DNA from: Pseudoalteromonas flavipulchra NCIMB 2033 = ATCC BAA-314
GTDB lineage: Bacteria > Pseudomonadota > Gammaproteobacteria > Enterobacterales > Alteromonadaceae
DNA: 64,000 nucleotides
Assembly: GCA_000814665.1 (NCBI GenBank)
Contig: JWIH01000020.1
Coordinates: 310,001-374,000 of the forward strand
Reading direction: 5' to 3'
The position numbers and the translations under genes were made by a program. Below the pieces are notes generated by a model. The model searched no databases and was not told where the DNA came from. It worked only from the letters and a program-made list of their open reading frames with translations. Positions 1 to 7,346 of this stretch are shown in pieces (positions within the stretch are counted from its first letter, which is position 1; each line of letters begins with the position of its first letter).

Positions 1-300
1 GCCTAAACAGCGTATTTGCGCCATTAAATATACTTTGGTCTGTGATGAAACGGGTTTGCCTAGCGCATTTGATTTAGCACGTGCGCGCTCAACTAAGCTT
101 TCGCCTTCTGTGAGGATATAGTCAGCTTGATTGAATTTAAGCAGTTTTAAGCCGGATGTACCAAACTTTGACGAAATACTATTGAGTGCGTCAAGCTCAC
201 TTAAATCTAGCCACATCATATACATGGGGTAAGAAAATGCATGCTCGGCATGAGCGAATCGCCGATGCCGAACTTTGCCCACCAGAATTGCACTATTCAA
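1..300 (-). CDS. DUF1365 family protein, partial (C-terminus outside window)
   Basis: Reading the minus strand from 300 gives an open frame to the window edge, beginning LNSAILVGKVRHRRFAHAEH and followed by a WLDL motif. This is the typical N-terminus of DUF1365 proteins. The likely start is TTG at 300-298, overlapping the TGA stop of the upstream oxidoreductase (TTGA). No ATG fits the conserved N-terminus. DUF1365 proteins usually sit between an FAD amine oxidase-like protein and a cyclopropane-fatty-acyl-phospholipid synthase-like methyltransferase, so the next gene off the window is predicted to be such a methyltransferase. The biochemical role is not established. It is the last visible gene of the ECF/ChrR operon. 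The family call is firm and the start is inferred. Confidence 0.85.
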   Translation of the reverse strand, partial: MNSAILVGKVRHRRFAHAEHAFSYPMYMMWLDLSELDALNSISSKFGTSGLKLLKFNQADYILTEGESLVERARAKSNALGKPVSSQTKVYLMAQIRCLG

Positions 301-1550
301 AATGAGATACCCAATTGCTCGGCCACATCTACCGCACTTCTCACCCCATCTTCATGAAAACCGTTGAACCAGTACGCACCACAAAAATAACTATGGTATT
401 TACCATCAATATCGGCTTTACGTTTTTGAGCCGCAATGCTGGTGGTATTGAAAACCGGATGATGATAGACAAAGCGACGGATCACTTTGTCTTCAGCTAT
501 CCCTTCATCGTGATTTAACGTGACACAGTATTGATGTTTAGCGTCAAACCCTTGCAGTATGTTCATTTGATAGGTGACGACAGCGGCTTTGTCCGTCGCT
601 TCGTTTAACAAATAGTTCCAACTGGCCCACGCCAGCGGACGTTTTGGCAATAAACGGGTGTCAGTGTGTAGCACTACAGAGTTCGCAGTATAAGGTATCG
701 CACCAAGTATCGCTTGCTCATCACTCGATGGGGTATTTAGTAATGCTAAAGCCTGATCGCTATGACATGCAAAGACGACTTTATCGAAGTACTCATTGCT
801 GCCATCTTTGAAGACGATGGTCACGCCAGAGTCATCACGAACCACTGTTTCGATGTCGGCATTCAGCACAATATTGTCTTTAAATTCTGCCACTAATGGT
901 TGAATGTATTCCCTAGAACCACCTGGGATAACATACCATTGAGGGCGATTTGTGATGTCCAAGAGCCCATGGTTGAAGAAAAACTGAACAAAGAATTTAG
1001 CTTCAAAGTCGAGCATTTCTTTGATACTGGTTGACCAGATCGCGGCGCCCATCGGCAAGATGTAATGCAGCTTAAAAAATTCATTAAATTGGTGTTGCTG
1101 TAGTAGCTTGCCAAGCGTTTCAACACCTCGATAGTCGTCTTTTTCATACAACGACTTACAAAGGCCATTAAAACGCACAATATCCTTTAGTAATCGCCAG
1201 AAGGTTGGCCTCAGTAGGTTACGTTTTTGTGCGAATAACGTGCGAAGTGAATGGCCATTGTACTCAAACTTGGATTGACTATTGTGAACACTGAAGCTCA
1301 TTTCAGTTTCTTGGCGACTAACACCAATTTCAGCCAGCAATTTTTCAAACTTTGGATAGGTTCTGTCGTTAAATACGATAAAGCCGGTATCAATTGCGAG
1401 CTTTTCATCTTGGTATTCAACATCAATAGTTGCCGTATGTCCGCCAATATAATCATTTTTTTCAAAGACTTTCACGTCATGTTGACGACTTAACAGGTAT
1501 GCTGCGGTCATACCTGAAATACCGCTTCCAATTATTGCAATCTTAGCCAC
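297..1550 (-). CDS. FAD-dependent amine oxidase-like oxidoreductase
   Basis: The 417-aa protein starts with a Rossmann dinucleotide-binding motif (GSGISGMTAAYLL, about residues 8-20), followed by an FAD-contacting segment (FEKNDYIGGHT). A second FAD segment with a GAYWFNGFHEDG motif lies near the C-terminus. This architecture is that of the NAD(P)/FAD-dependent amine oxidase superfamily linked to DUF1365 and to lipid-modifying methyltransferases. The start overlaps the SDR stop by 8 bp and its stop overlaps DUF1365, so translation is probably coupled. By family context it may oxidise or desaturate membrane fatty acyl chains, but that is inference. In Rhodobacter sphaeroides, genes of this type belong to the RpoE/ChrR singlet-oxygen response. 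Confidence 0.88.
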   Translation of the reverse strand: MAKIAIIGSGISGMTAAYLLSRQHDVKVFEKNDYIGGHTATIDVEYQDEKLAIDTGFIVFNDRTYPKFEKLLAEIGVSRQETEMSFSVHNSQSKFEYNGHSLRTLFAQKRNLLRPTFWRLLKDIVRFNGLCKSLYEKDDYRGVETLGKLLQQHQFNEFFKLHYILPMGAAIWSTSIKEMLDFEAKFFVQFFFNHGLLDITNRPQWYVIPGGSREYIQPLVAEFKDNIVLNADIETVVRDDSGVTIVFKDGSNEYFDKVVFACHSDQALALLNTPSSDEQAILGAIPYTANSVVLHTDTRLLPKRPLAWASWNYLLNEATDKAAVVTYQMNILQGFDAKHQYCVTLNHDEGIAEDKVIRRFVYHHPVFNTTSIAAQKRKADIDGKYHSYFCGAYWFNGFHEDGVRSAVDVAEQLGISF

Positions 1551-2259
1551 GGGCTATCCTTTTTGCGAGAGGTAACCACAACGAAAGCGGCAGTAACCTG
1601 AGAAGTTTTAAAAATAGAGTAAATCTTTTTGGGAAATGTATTTCCTTGCTGCGCTTTTCTATTCCTTTGCTAATGTAACCCACGGCCTCATCGACACTTA
1701 CAATAAATGGCATCGGAAAGTCGTTTTTATCTGTCAACGGCGTCTCTACAAAGCCAGGGTGAACCAAGGTGACATCAATGTCTTTTAATGTTGCTGTTAG
1801 AGTGCGAGCTACATAGCTGACAGCCGCTTTCGACGCACCGTACGCTTCGGCGCGAGGCAAAGGTAAAAATGCACTGCTGGAACTTACGATGCAAAGTTGC
1901 CCGCCTGATTTCATTTTTGGCAGTAAAACGTCTAGGCAGTGGCCGATTGAGATGACGTTGATATGCATTACTCGCTCAAACAAATGGCCGTCAAATTGGT
2001 TGGGATTATCGATATACTCACAACCACCTGCGTTGAGGATCACAAGATCCAAGCCGTCAATATCTTTGAAGTTATCTTCTATCTCTTCGCGGTTTGTTAA
2101 ATCAAATGCTTTGCTCTTTGCACCTACGCTGCTTTCTAATTCGTCTAACACTTTTTGGTTGCGGCCACAAGCAGTTACTTGATGTGACTGTTTTGCATAA
2201 AATTCCGTAAGACCTTTACCTATCCCTGATGTTGCGCCAGTAATTAAGATGTTGCTCAT
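1543..2259 (-). CDS. Short-chain dehydrogenase/reductase (SDR)
   Basis: This is a 238-aa classical SDR. It has the N-terminal cofactor motif TGATSGIG (about residues 7-14), an NAGG motif near residue 76, a catalytic serine in the VSSSSAF segment, and the active-site YGASK near residue 140. It is predicted to be an NAD(P)-dependent oxidoreductase of unknown substrate. The C-terminus (LLRLLPLSLWLPLAKRIA) is hydrophobic and basic, consistent with membrane association. Its start overlaps the upstream NTF2-like gene by 4 bp (ATGA) and its stop overlaps the FAD oxidoreductase by 8 bp. That places it inside the ECF/ChrR operon, where a lipid substrate is plausible but unproven. Confidence 0.9.
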   Translation of the reverse strand: MSNILITGATSGIGKGLTEFYAKQSHQVTACGRNQKVLDELESSVGAKSKAFDLTNREEIEDNFKDIDGLDLVILNAGGCEYIDNPNQFDGHLFERVMHINVISIGHCLDVLLPKMKSGGQLCIVSSSSAFLPLPRAEAYGASKAAVSYVARTLTATLKDIDVTLVHPGFVETPLTDKNDFPMPFIVSVDEAVGYISKGIEKRSKEIHFPKRFTLFLKLLRLLPLSLWLPLAKRIARG

Positions 2260-2681
2260 GCCGTGATCCTTTTATCTAAAAGCCGAATAACACCACCGAG
2301 TAGTGGAACTTGGCGATACAGCATTTGCGCACTGTCAAAGTAATCCCGATGTTGCGCCACTTTTTCACCAATAAAACTCAAGCGGCTATGACCATCGACT
2401 TCTATAAGCTTACCGCCGTTTAGCTTGGGATGTTGGTAGGACATAGTCCAGTAGATAAAGCTGACGTCATCAACTTGATAGGCGTTCGTAACAAGAAATT
2501 CGATTTCAGAGACATTTTCATATAACCCTTGAAAATAACTCGTTAGCGCATCAAGTCCTTGAATTTTATGTAAAGGATCTACGAAACTGATGTCCTCAGT
2601 GTAAATTGAAGCCAATTTACCGAGACAGTATTTGTCTATTTCATTATAAATTGCCACGAATCGCTGCGTTCTGTGATCCAT
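2256..2681 (-). CDS. NTF2-like / SnoaL-like protein
   Basis: This is a 141-aa single-domain protein with the nuclear transport factor 2-like pattern: an N-terminal helix (FVAIYNEIDKYCLGKLASIY), then an FVDPLHKIQG loop, then strands ending in a VDGHSRLSF segment. Such alpha+beta cone folds serve as ketosteroid isomerase-like enzymes, cyclases or ligand-binding subunits. The substrate cannot be assigned from sequence. The spacing is 6 bp after the photolyase stop, with a 4-bp overlap with the SDR gene. Genes of this type recur between photolyase and SDR genes in marine ECF/ChrR operons, as I recall. It may help handle an oxidised lipid, which is inference. Confidence 0.8.
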   Translation of the reverse strand: MDHRTQRFVAIYNEIDKYCLGKLASIYTEDISFVDPLHKIQGLDALTSYFQGLYENVSEIEFLVTNAYQVDDVSFIYWTMSYQHPKLNGGKLIEVDGHSRLSFIGEKVAQHRDYFDSAQMLYRQVPLLGGVIRLLDKRITA

Positions 2682-2687
2682 ACCTAT

Positions 2688-4067
2688 TTAAACCTTAAAT
2701 GCGTCAAGTGCTCTTGCCCTTGCTTCTTTATGAGCAACCAGCGGCTCTACATAGTCATCCTTTCCGCCAAATGCCGCTAAATAGTCATGGGGAAAATGAA
2801 TATGCTTTGCTGGAACATTTTTTAATTCAGGCACATATGTACGAATAAAGGAACCATCGGGATCAAACTTTTCGCTCTGCGTGATGGGATTAAAAATACG
2901 AAAATAGGGCTGCGCGTCACACCCCGTACTTGCAGCCCACTGCCAGCCACCATTATTACTGGCAAGGTCGCCATCTATTAACTTTGACATAAAATAGGCT
3001 TCGCCTTCACGCCAGTCGATGAGCAAATGTTTGGTTAAAAAGCTAGCAACAATCATGCGTAGTCGATTGTGCATCCAGCCAGTTTTATTGAGCTGACGCA
3101 TTGCCGCATCGACAATCGGATAGCCAGTTTGACCATTACACCAGAGCTCAAAAGCTTGGCTGTCGTCACGCCATCTAACCGCGTTATATTTATCGTTGAA
3201 ATTAAAACCTTTACATAAACGCGGAAAAGCGACGATAAGATGGCGATAAAATTCACGCCAAATGAGTTCGTTCACCCAACAAAACTCTGGCTTACTTGGG
3301 TTTTCAAGCACTTCAGGGTGATGAAGTTGGATCTGTGCGATGAGCTGCTTGGGCGACACAATGCCTAATGCCAAATATGGGCTGAGCCCTGAAGTTCCTT
3401 TGATTGCAGGGAAATCACGGTCATCTTGGTAGTCTGCTAGTTTGTCCTTAATAAAACGATTTACAATCGTGACAACGGCATTATCATCCACTGGCCACTT
3501 TTCAGATCCATTGGTCATCTCGAAAAAAGTTGGCTTTTTGAAGTTTGCTTCATGTTGTTTGTCCAATGGCCAGCTAGTGAAGTGAAATTGCTGCCCCACA
3601 AAACGTTTTAACCATGCTTTTTTAAAGGGGGTAAACACCTTGAACATCTCACCGGAGCCCGTAAGCACAGAGCCTGGTTTGGCAATGAGATCGCCATCGA
3701 ATAATTTTAACGTGATCACAGTTTCACATGCTTCATCGCGGGCCACTTCATTTACTTCGTACTCTTTATTTGCATATAAGCAATCAATGCCTTTATCGTC
3801 ACAAACAACTTGAAGCTGCGCCGGCAGCTCAGCGAATGTGCTTGCTTCAATGATATGTAGCGTAATGCCAAATTCACTAAGCTGGCTGCCAAGCTCAAGT
3901 AATCTGCGCTCAAGTAGGTCGAGCTGAATACTGGCCACGTTGTGTGACTGCCACTGTGACTTGCAATAAAAAAAGAGCGCATCGCGTGCGCCCTCATTCA
4001 CGGCTTCAATCAAAGCCTCGTTGCCGTAAACCCTGAGGTCACGGCGAAACCAAAAAGCTGTTTTCAT
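2688..4067 (-). CDS. phrB: Deoxyribodipyrimidine photolyase
   Basis: The 459-aa protein has the length of a class I CPD photolyase. The N-terminal antenna-binding Rossmann-like domain begins KTAFWFRRDLRVYGNEAL. The C-terminal FAD domain contains FCWVNELIWREFYRHL, GQTGYPIVDAAMRQL, GWMHNRLRMIVASFL and the conserved WREGE, ASNNGGWQWAASTG and YFRIFNP segments. It uses blue light to split cyclobutane pyrimidine dimers. It lies 2 bp from the end of the DUF523/DUF1722 gene, as part of the operon headed by the ECF sigma factor. Control of photolyase by an RpoE/ChrR pair is known from Rhodobacter (phrA), so light or singlet-oxygen induction is expected here. Confidence 0.96.
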   Translation of the reverse strand: MKTAFWFRRDLRVYGNEALIEAVNEGARDALFFYCKSQWQSHNVASIQLDLLERRLLELGSQLSEFGITLHIIEASTFAELPAQLQVVCDDKGIDCLYANKEYEVNEVARDEACETVITLKLFDGDLIAKPGSVLTGSGEMFKVFTPFKKAWLKRFVGQQFHFTSWPLDKQHEANFKKPTFFEMTNGSEKWPVDDNAVVTIVNRFIKDKLADYQDDRDFPAIKGTSGLSPYLALGIVSPKQLIAQIQLHHPEVLENPSKPEFCWVNELIWREFYRHLIVAFPRLCKGFNFNDKYNAVRWRDDSQAFELWCNGQTGYPIVDAAMRQLNKTGWMHNRLRMIVASFLTKHLLIDWREGEAYFMSKLIDGDLASNNGGWQWAASTGCDAQPYFRIFNPITQSEKFDPDGSFIRTYVPELKNVPAKHIHFPHDYLAAFGGKDDYVEPLVAHKEARARALDAFKV

Positions 4068-4069
4068 TA

Positions 4070-5029
4070 CTAAATTCCGAATCTTAAACGCAGTTCGTTG
4101 GGGTATGGGTCAAAGTACACTTGGCTTTGTAAATACGTTTTAGGATGCACAGTAAGGTGATGCTTGAGCAAGGTCAACGGTACATATAAAGGTACAATAC
4201 CTTTGCGATATTGATCTATTGCACTGCACATCTCTTGCTTCTCGATACTCGAAAGCTCGTTCTTAAAATACCCCTGTAGATGCGTTAGCGTGTTTGCTTG
4301 ATTTTTCCGATTGGCAGGCTTGCTCAGTGCTGACATCAAACCACTGATATATTTATGTTTCAGTGTCTCTCTATCCAATTGTTTGCCATCACCGAGTAGA
4401 CGCCCTAAATCTTTATAGGCTTGGTAATTATGGCTCATCAACAGATATTTGTGCTTGGCGTGAAAATTCGTCAGCTCGTGTAGACCGATGTTTTCCGATT
4501 GAGTTAGTTCCTGCCAGTTTTTATAAACAAATACCCGCATTACGAAGTTTTCTCTGAGATGCATGTCATTCAATCTGCCATTTTCCTCGCAAGGTAAAAG
4601 CGGATTGTGTTTTATGATTTGCTCAGCAAAAATACCAATACCTTCAGATGTATTACCTGTTCCTGCTTCGTTATAAACCTTAACACGCTCCATTCCGCAG
4701 CTTGGGCTTTTGGCGCAAAACACAAAGCCGGAAAGGCTTCGTGTCTGTGAGGTTGCAACCTTTTCGCCAAACTCCTTAAGCTTTGGTGCGACATCTTCTT
4801 TACCGTCGGGGCGACTAACTTTGATAATGTCGCCTACACGGATCTGTCTGATGGTTGGTCTTGGAATTGGCATGCCTATCGCAACTTCCGGGCAAAAGCG
4901 CACATACTCAACATGTTCGGCGAATTCATCCATACAAAAGTTTGAACGCTTGTGGCCTGAGTCAAATCGTACTTTGTCTCCGGCCAAACACGCGCTAATG
5001 CCAATTTTTATTGGTGATGAAAATTTCAT
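4070..5029 (-). CDS. DUF523 and DUF1722 domain protein (YbgA-like fusion)
   Basis: This is a 319-aa two-domain protein. Residues about 5-155 form DUF523, with the cysteine motif ISACLAGDKVRFDSGHKRS, a second cysteine region FCPEVAIGMPIPR, and FCAKSPSCGMERV. Residues about 190-305 form DUF1722 (FHAKHKYLLMSHNYQAY), homologous to E. coli YbgA, which also sits beside phrB. The conserved cysteines suggest a metal or Fe-S site, but the function is unknown. DUF523 is related to the tRNA 2-thiocytidine/TudS desulfidase family as I recall, so thio-compound handling is a possibility. The gene starts 15 bp after the chrR stop and is followed almost immediately by photolyase. Confidence 0.92.
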   Translation of the reverse strand: MKFSSPIKIGISACLAGDKVRFDSGHKRSNFCMDEFAEHVEYVRFCPEVAIGMPIPRPTIRQIRVGDIIKVSRPDGKEDVAPKLKEFGEKVATSQTRSLSGFVFCAKSPSCGMERVKVYNEAGTGNTSEGIGIFAEQIIKHNPLLPCEENGRLNDMHLRENFVMRVFVYKNWQELTQSENIGLHELTNFHAKHKYLLMSHNYQAYKDLGRLLGDGKQLDRETLKHKYISGLMSALSKPANRKNQANTLTHLQGYFKNELSSIEKQEMCSAIDQYRKGIVPLYVPLTLLKHHLTVHPKTYLQSQVYFDPYPNELRLRFGI

Positions 5030-5044
5030 TTCGCAACTATTCCT

Positions 5045-5695
5045 TTAATAAATCAACTTACCAATTGGGTTTAACAGCTTACTTAACCCTTTATTAAAGT
5101 GTAGTGCACTGCTTACCACGGTAAAGCAAAGGCAGCCTTCTTTTGTGCGCGGAGAATGATTGTGTTTGCCGTCTTGCCAAATAAAGTCGCCCGGTACGTA
5201 TTCCCCAGCTTCATCTGCAAAATCGCCGTCAAGTAACAAGGTGATTTCAAAGCCCGTGTGGGTGTGCTCTGGAATTTCCCCTTCCGCACCAATTTGTAGA
5301 AGACTTGAGCGTAAGTCGCCATCTTCTAGCAATAACCGAGATCGAGCGATTTTGCCTACACCTGAAAATTTGGTGCGATCGATATTCGCAATAGCCCTAG
5401 GTAATTGAACATCCCTACCCTGATAGTTAAAAGTGGGTTGGATATATTCTTTAACTTCGTCTATTTCGTCATCCAGTGTTATCGCTTGCATCATCGCCTC
5501 AAAATCACAGCTTAGTGAAGATTCGCAGCCTCCTCCAAGCTGAACATTCGCTTCTTGCGCTTCAAGCTGTTGGGTCTTTTTCTGACAACATGGGCACATT
5601 TCGACATGTGCTGCAATTGCGACACTGATACTTGCAGGCAAATTACCTTCAACAAATTGGCTTAATAATGAATCATTAGGGTGATGCTTAATCAT
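5045..5695 (-). CDS. chrR: ChrR-like zinc-binding cupin anti-sigma factor
   Basis: The 216-aa protein has an N-terminal anti-sigma domain with early histidines (H4/H5) and H30-x3-C34-x2-C37 (AAHVEMCPCC). These match the zinc ligands of Rhodobacter ChrR. The C-terminal cupin (about residues 90-205) carries HTHTGFE, with the His-x-His-x3-Glu metal site, and a later histidine in GKHNHS. In Rhodobacter this domain is needed for the response to singlet oxygen, and loss of ChrR frees the sigma factor. The start overlaps the sigma gene stop by 4 bp, fitting tight co-translation. All key ligands visible in the known family appear present, so I expect a functional anti-sigma factor. Confidence 0.93.
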   Translation of the reverse strand: MIKHHPNDSLLSQFVEGNLPASISVAIAAHVEMCPCCQKKTQQLEAQEANVQLGGGCESSLSCDFEAMMQAITLDDEIDEVKEYIQPTFNYQGRDVQLPRAIANIDRTKFSGVGKIARSRLLLEDGDLRSSLLQIGAEGEIPEHTHTGFEITLLLDGDFADEAGEYVPGDFIWQDGKHNHSPRTKEGCLCFTVVSSALHFNKGLSKLLNPIGKLIY

Positions 5696-6312
5696 GCTTG
5701 ATCTCCCATTTCTGCGCGAAGTTTTTGTAAAGCAAGTCGTAAACGTGACTTAACTGTCCCGACAGGTATATTAAGATGCTCTGCCAATTGTTCTTGAGAC
5801 ATTTCTTGAAAGTACACGCCTTTGACTATGTCTCGTTGTGCTGGCGGCAACTTATTGATGTATTTTTGAATTTGCGCCGTTTGCAAGTGATCTTGAAAAC
5901 CGTCGTCGTCAGCCTGCGAGTCTTGAATTATCGGCCAGATGTCTTCACTGATGTGTTCTTCTTTATTACTCTTCATCTTACGCAGTGCATCGAACGACGC
6001 GTTACGCATTACGGTATAGATCCACGTTGTGGCTGCGCCTTTGTCATGATGATAAAGATGTGCTTTACGCCACACTGACGTCATCGTGTCTTGTACGAGC
6101 TCCATCGCTTGGGCGTCATTACCAAATTGTTTCACACCAAAGCGCCTGATTTTTGGCGCAAAGTACTCAAACAAGAACGCAAAAGCTTTGCGATCTCGTT
6201 TTTCTGCAACCTTAACTAAAGCGTCTGATAACGCTTGAGAGGGAGTTTCTTGCACTGCTTTGCGAGTTCCTGACTGAACGTTGCAATCGATAGATTGCTG
6301 TTGGCCTAACAT
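5692..6312 (-). CDS. rpoE: ECF sigma factor, ECF11/RpoE-ChrR type
   Basis: This is a 206-aa ECF sigma factor. Region 2 spans about residues 45-110 (FLFEYFAPKIRRF, MELVQDTMTSVWRKA, WIYTVMRNASFDALR). Region 4 spans about residues 145-200 (LPPAQRDIVKGVYFQEM, followed by the helix-turn-helix AEHLNIPVGTVKSRLRLALQ). Pairing with a ChrR cupin protein identifies it as the ECF11-like, photo-oxidative-stress type and not the cell-envelope RpoE. The ATG is preceded by an AAGG with a 6-base spacer. A TGATCC-type promoter lies at 6343-6372 directly upstream, implying autoregulation. The first 35 residues are a family-variable extension. Confidence 0.94.
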   Translation of the reverse strand: MLGQQQSIDCNVQSGTRKAVQETPSQALSDALVKVAEKRDRKAFAFLFEYFAPKIRRFGVKQFGNDAQAMELVQDTMTSVWRKAHLYHHDKGAATTWIYTVMRNASFDALRKMKSNKEEHISEDIWPIIQDSQADDDGFQDHLQTAQIQKYINKLPPAQRDIVKGVYFQEMSQEQLAEHLNIPVGTVKSRLRLALQKLRAEMGDQA

Positions 6313-6342
6313 AGCTCACCTTCCAATTTATAATTATAAGCT

Positions 6343-6372
6343 GTAATACGCTGTAAAACTTGGCATGGATCA
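6343..6372 (-). promoter_or_regulatory. ECF11-type promoter of the sigma/chrR operon
   Basis: On the minus strand TGATCC (6372-6367) is followed after 18 bases by TATTAC (6348-6343), 30 bases before the sigma ATG. The -35 equals the RpoE/ChrR-class consensus as I recall it for Rhodobacter (TGATCC, with a TA-rich -10). The spacing of 16 bases to the CGTA shared with the promoter at 6977-7006 is identical. The -35 starts exactly after the TAG stop of the Lon-N gene. Function is inferred from this match. Confidence 0.75.
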
Positions 6373-6945
6373 CTATTTTTCATCTAATACAGTATGTAAG
6401 AACTCTGCCACCTGTTCAAATGTTTGTGCTTGTTTTATTTTCAGTTTTTGGGTCATCGAGATAGGTAAGATTTCTAGCCAACGATAAGCAACCCAAAGAG
6501 GTTGAGTAAAATGCTTGTCGCGGTACAAATCATCAAGGATTGGATTGGCGATAAAAACACTCTGAAGCTTATCAACAAGGGTTTCGTCAACTAGACTCAA
6601 TGCTTCCTCGCTACATTGCCAAGGCGACCCATCAATAATGTCACAATCGCCATAACGTAAAGATTGTGAGTCTACTTCCACATTACTGATCGCGACGCGC
6701 GATAGTGCCTCAACATCAATGAGCAGCTGACCATCATCATCTTGTGAAAAGTCGACGATTTTAACGTGCACGCCTTCTTTTGACACATTGTTCGGCGTAT
6801 CCGCGAGGTATGGGCATAACACAAAACCTTGCTCTGTTTTCGCGGCCTCTTTTACCATATATAAATAGCGCTGCTCAAAGATCCGCAAGCGGGTGAACCC
6901 GCCTGGAAGCAAGAATATTGGCAATGGAAATAAAGCGAGTTTCAT
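6373..6945 (-). CDS. Lon N-terminal (substrate-binding) domain protein
   Basis: The 190-aa protein consists of a stand-alone Lon substrate-binding (PUA-like) domain, beginning LALFPLPIFLLPGGFTRLRIFEQRYL. This is the family hallmark. There is no AAA+ or protease domain, so it is not Lon itself. Stand-alone Lon-N proteins have no settled role and may bind unfolded or oxidised polypeptides. The stop is followed directly by the -35 of the sigma-factor promoter, and its own upstream region carries the same promoter type (6977-7006). I see no terminator between it and the sigma gene, so read-through into the operon is likely. Confidence 0.88.
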   Translation of the reverse strand: MKLALFPLPIFLLPGGFTRLRIFEQRYLYMVKEAAKTEQGFVLCPYLADTPNNVSKEGVHVKIVDFSQDDDGQLLIDVEALSRVAISNVEVDSQSLRYGDCDIIDGSPWQCSEEALSLVDETLVDKLQSVFIANPILDDLYRDKHFTQPLWVAYRWLEILPISMTQKLKIKQAQTFEQVAEFLHTVLDEK

Positions 6946-6976
6946 AATTCCCGTTCAAATATACAAAAACTAACGA

Positions 6977-7006
6977 TAATTACGACTGCCCTATTTATCT
7001 GGATCA
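6977..7006 (-). promoter_or_regulatory. Second ECF11-type promoter, ahead of the Lon-N gene
   Basis: On the minus strand TGATCC (7006-7001) is followed after 18 bases by TAATTA (6982-6977), about 31 bases before the ATG at 6945. The -35 hexamer and the CGTA 16 bases downstream are identical to those in the promoter at 6343-6372. Two such matches 0.6 kb apart, each just ahead of a start codon, make chance unlikely. This would place the Lon-N gene under the ECF sigma factor. Confidence 0.7.
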
Positions 7007-7025
7007 GTTGACGCTAAATTTATGA

Positions 7026-7346
7026 CTATTCCCAAACACAGTGTTTAGCTATCACGTTACTATTTGAGAATGTGACGCCCTCAGCTTGCAAGCGCGATTT
7101 TTGCTCTTGAAATTTACTACTGTCTTGAGGAAATGAAATACGCCGTTGGCTATTTACTACTCTGTACCATGGTAACGTTGAACCTTGCGGTAGGTTTTTT
7201 AATAACTGGCCTACTTTTCTGGCATGTTTTGGGGAGCCAGCTAATCTCGCTATTTGCCCATACGACGCAACTTTTCCAAATGGGATACCGCCGATTACGG
7301 TGAAGACTTTTTCAGCGAGTTCTTGCTGAGGATTGCTGCTTTTCAT
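7026..7346 (-). CDS. Alkyltransferase-like protein (ATL, MGMT family without active cysteine)
   Basis: This is a 106-aa protein of the Ada/MGMT DNA-binding domain family, with IPFGKVASYGQIARLAG and a helix-turn-helix region. The alkyl-acceptor motif PCHR is replaced by PWYR (PWYRVVNSQ), the signature of alkyltransferase-like proteins. These bind O6-alkylguanine and flag it for nucleotide excision repair without transferring the alkyl group. The start at 7346 lies 35 bp inside the 3' end of the lysR gene, and no later start leaves the fold intact. The ribosome-binding site is weak, so translation may depend on ribosomes finishing lysR. Confidence 0.92.
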   Translation of the reverse strand: MKSSNPQQELAEKVFTVIGGIPFGKVASYGQIARLAGSPKHARKVGQLLKNLPQGSTLPWYRVVNSQRRISFPQDSSKFQEQKSRLQAEGVTFSNSNVIAKHCVWE

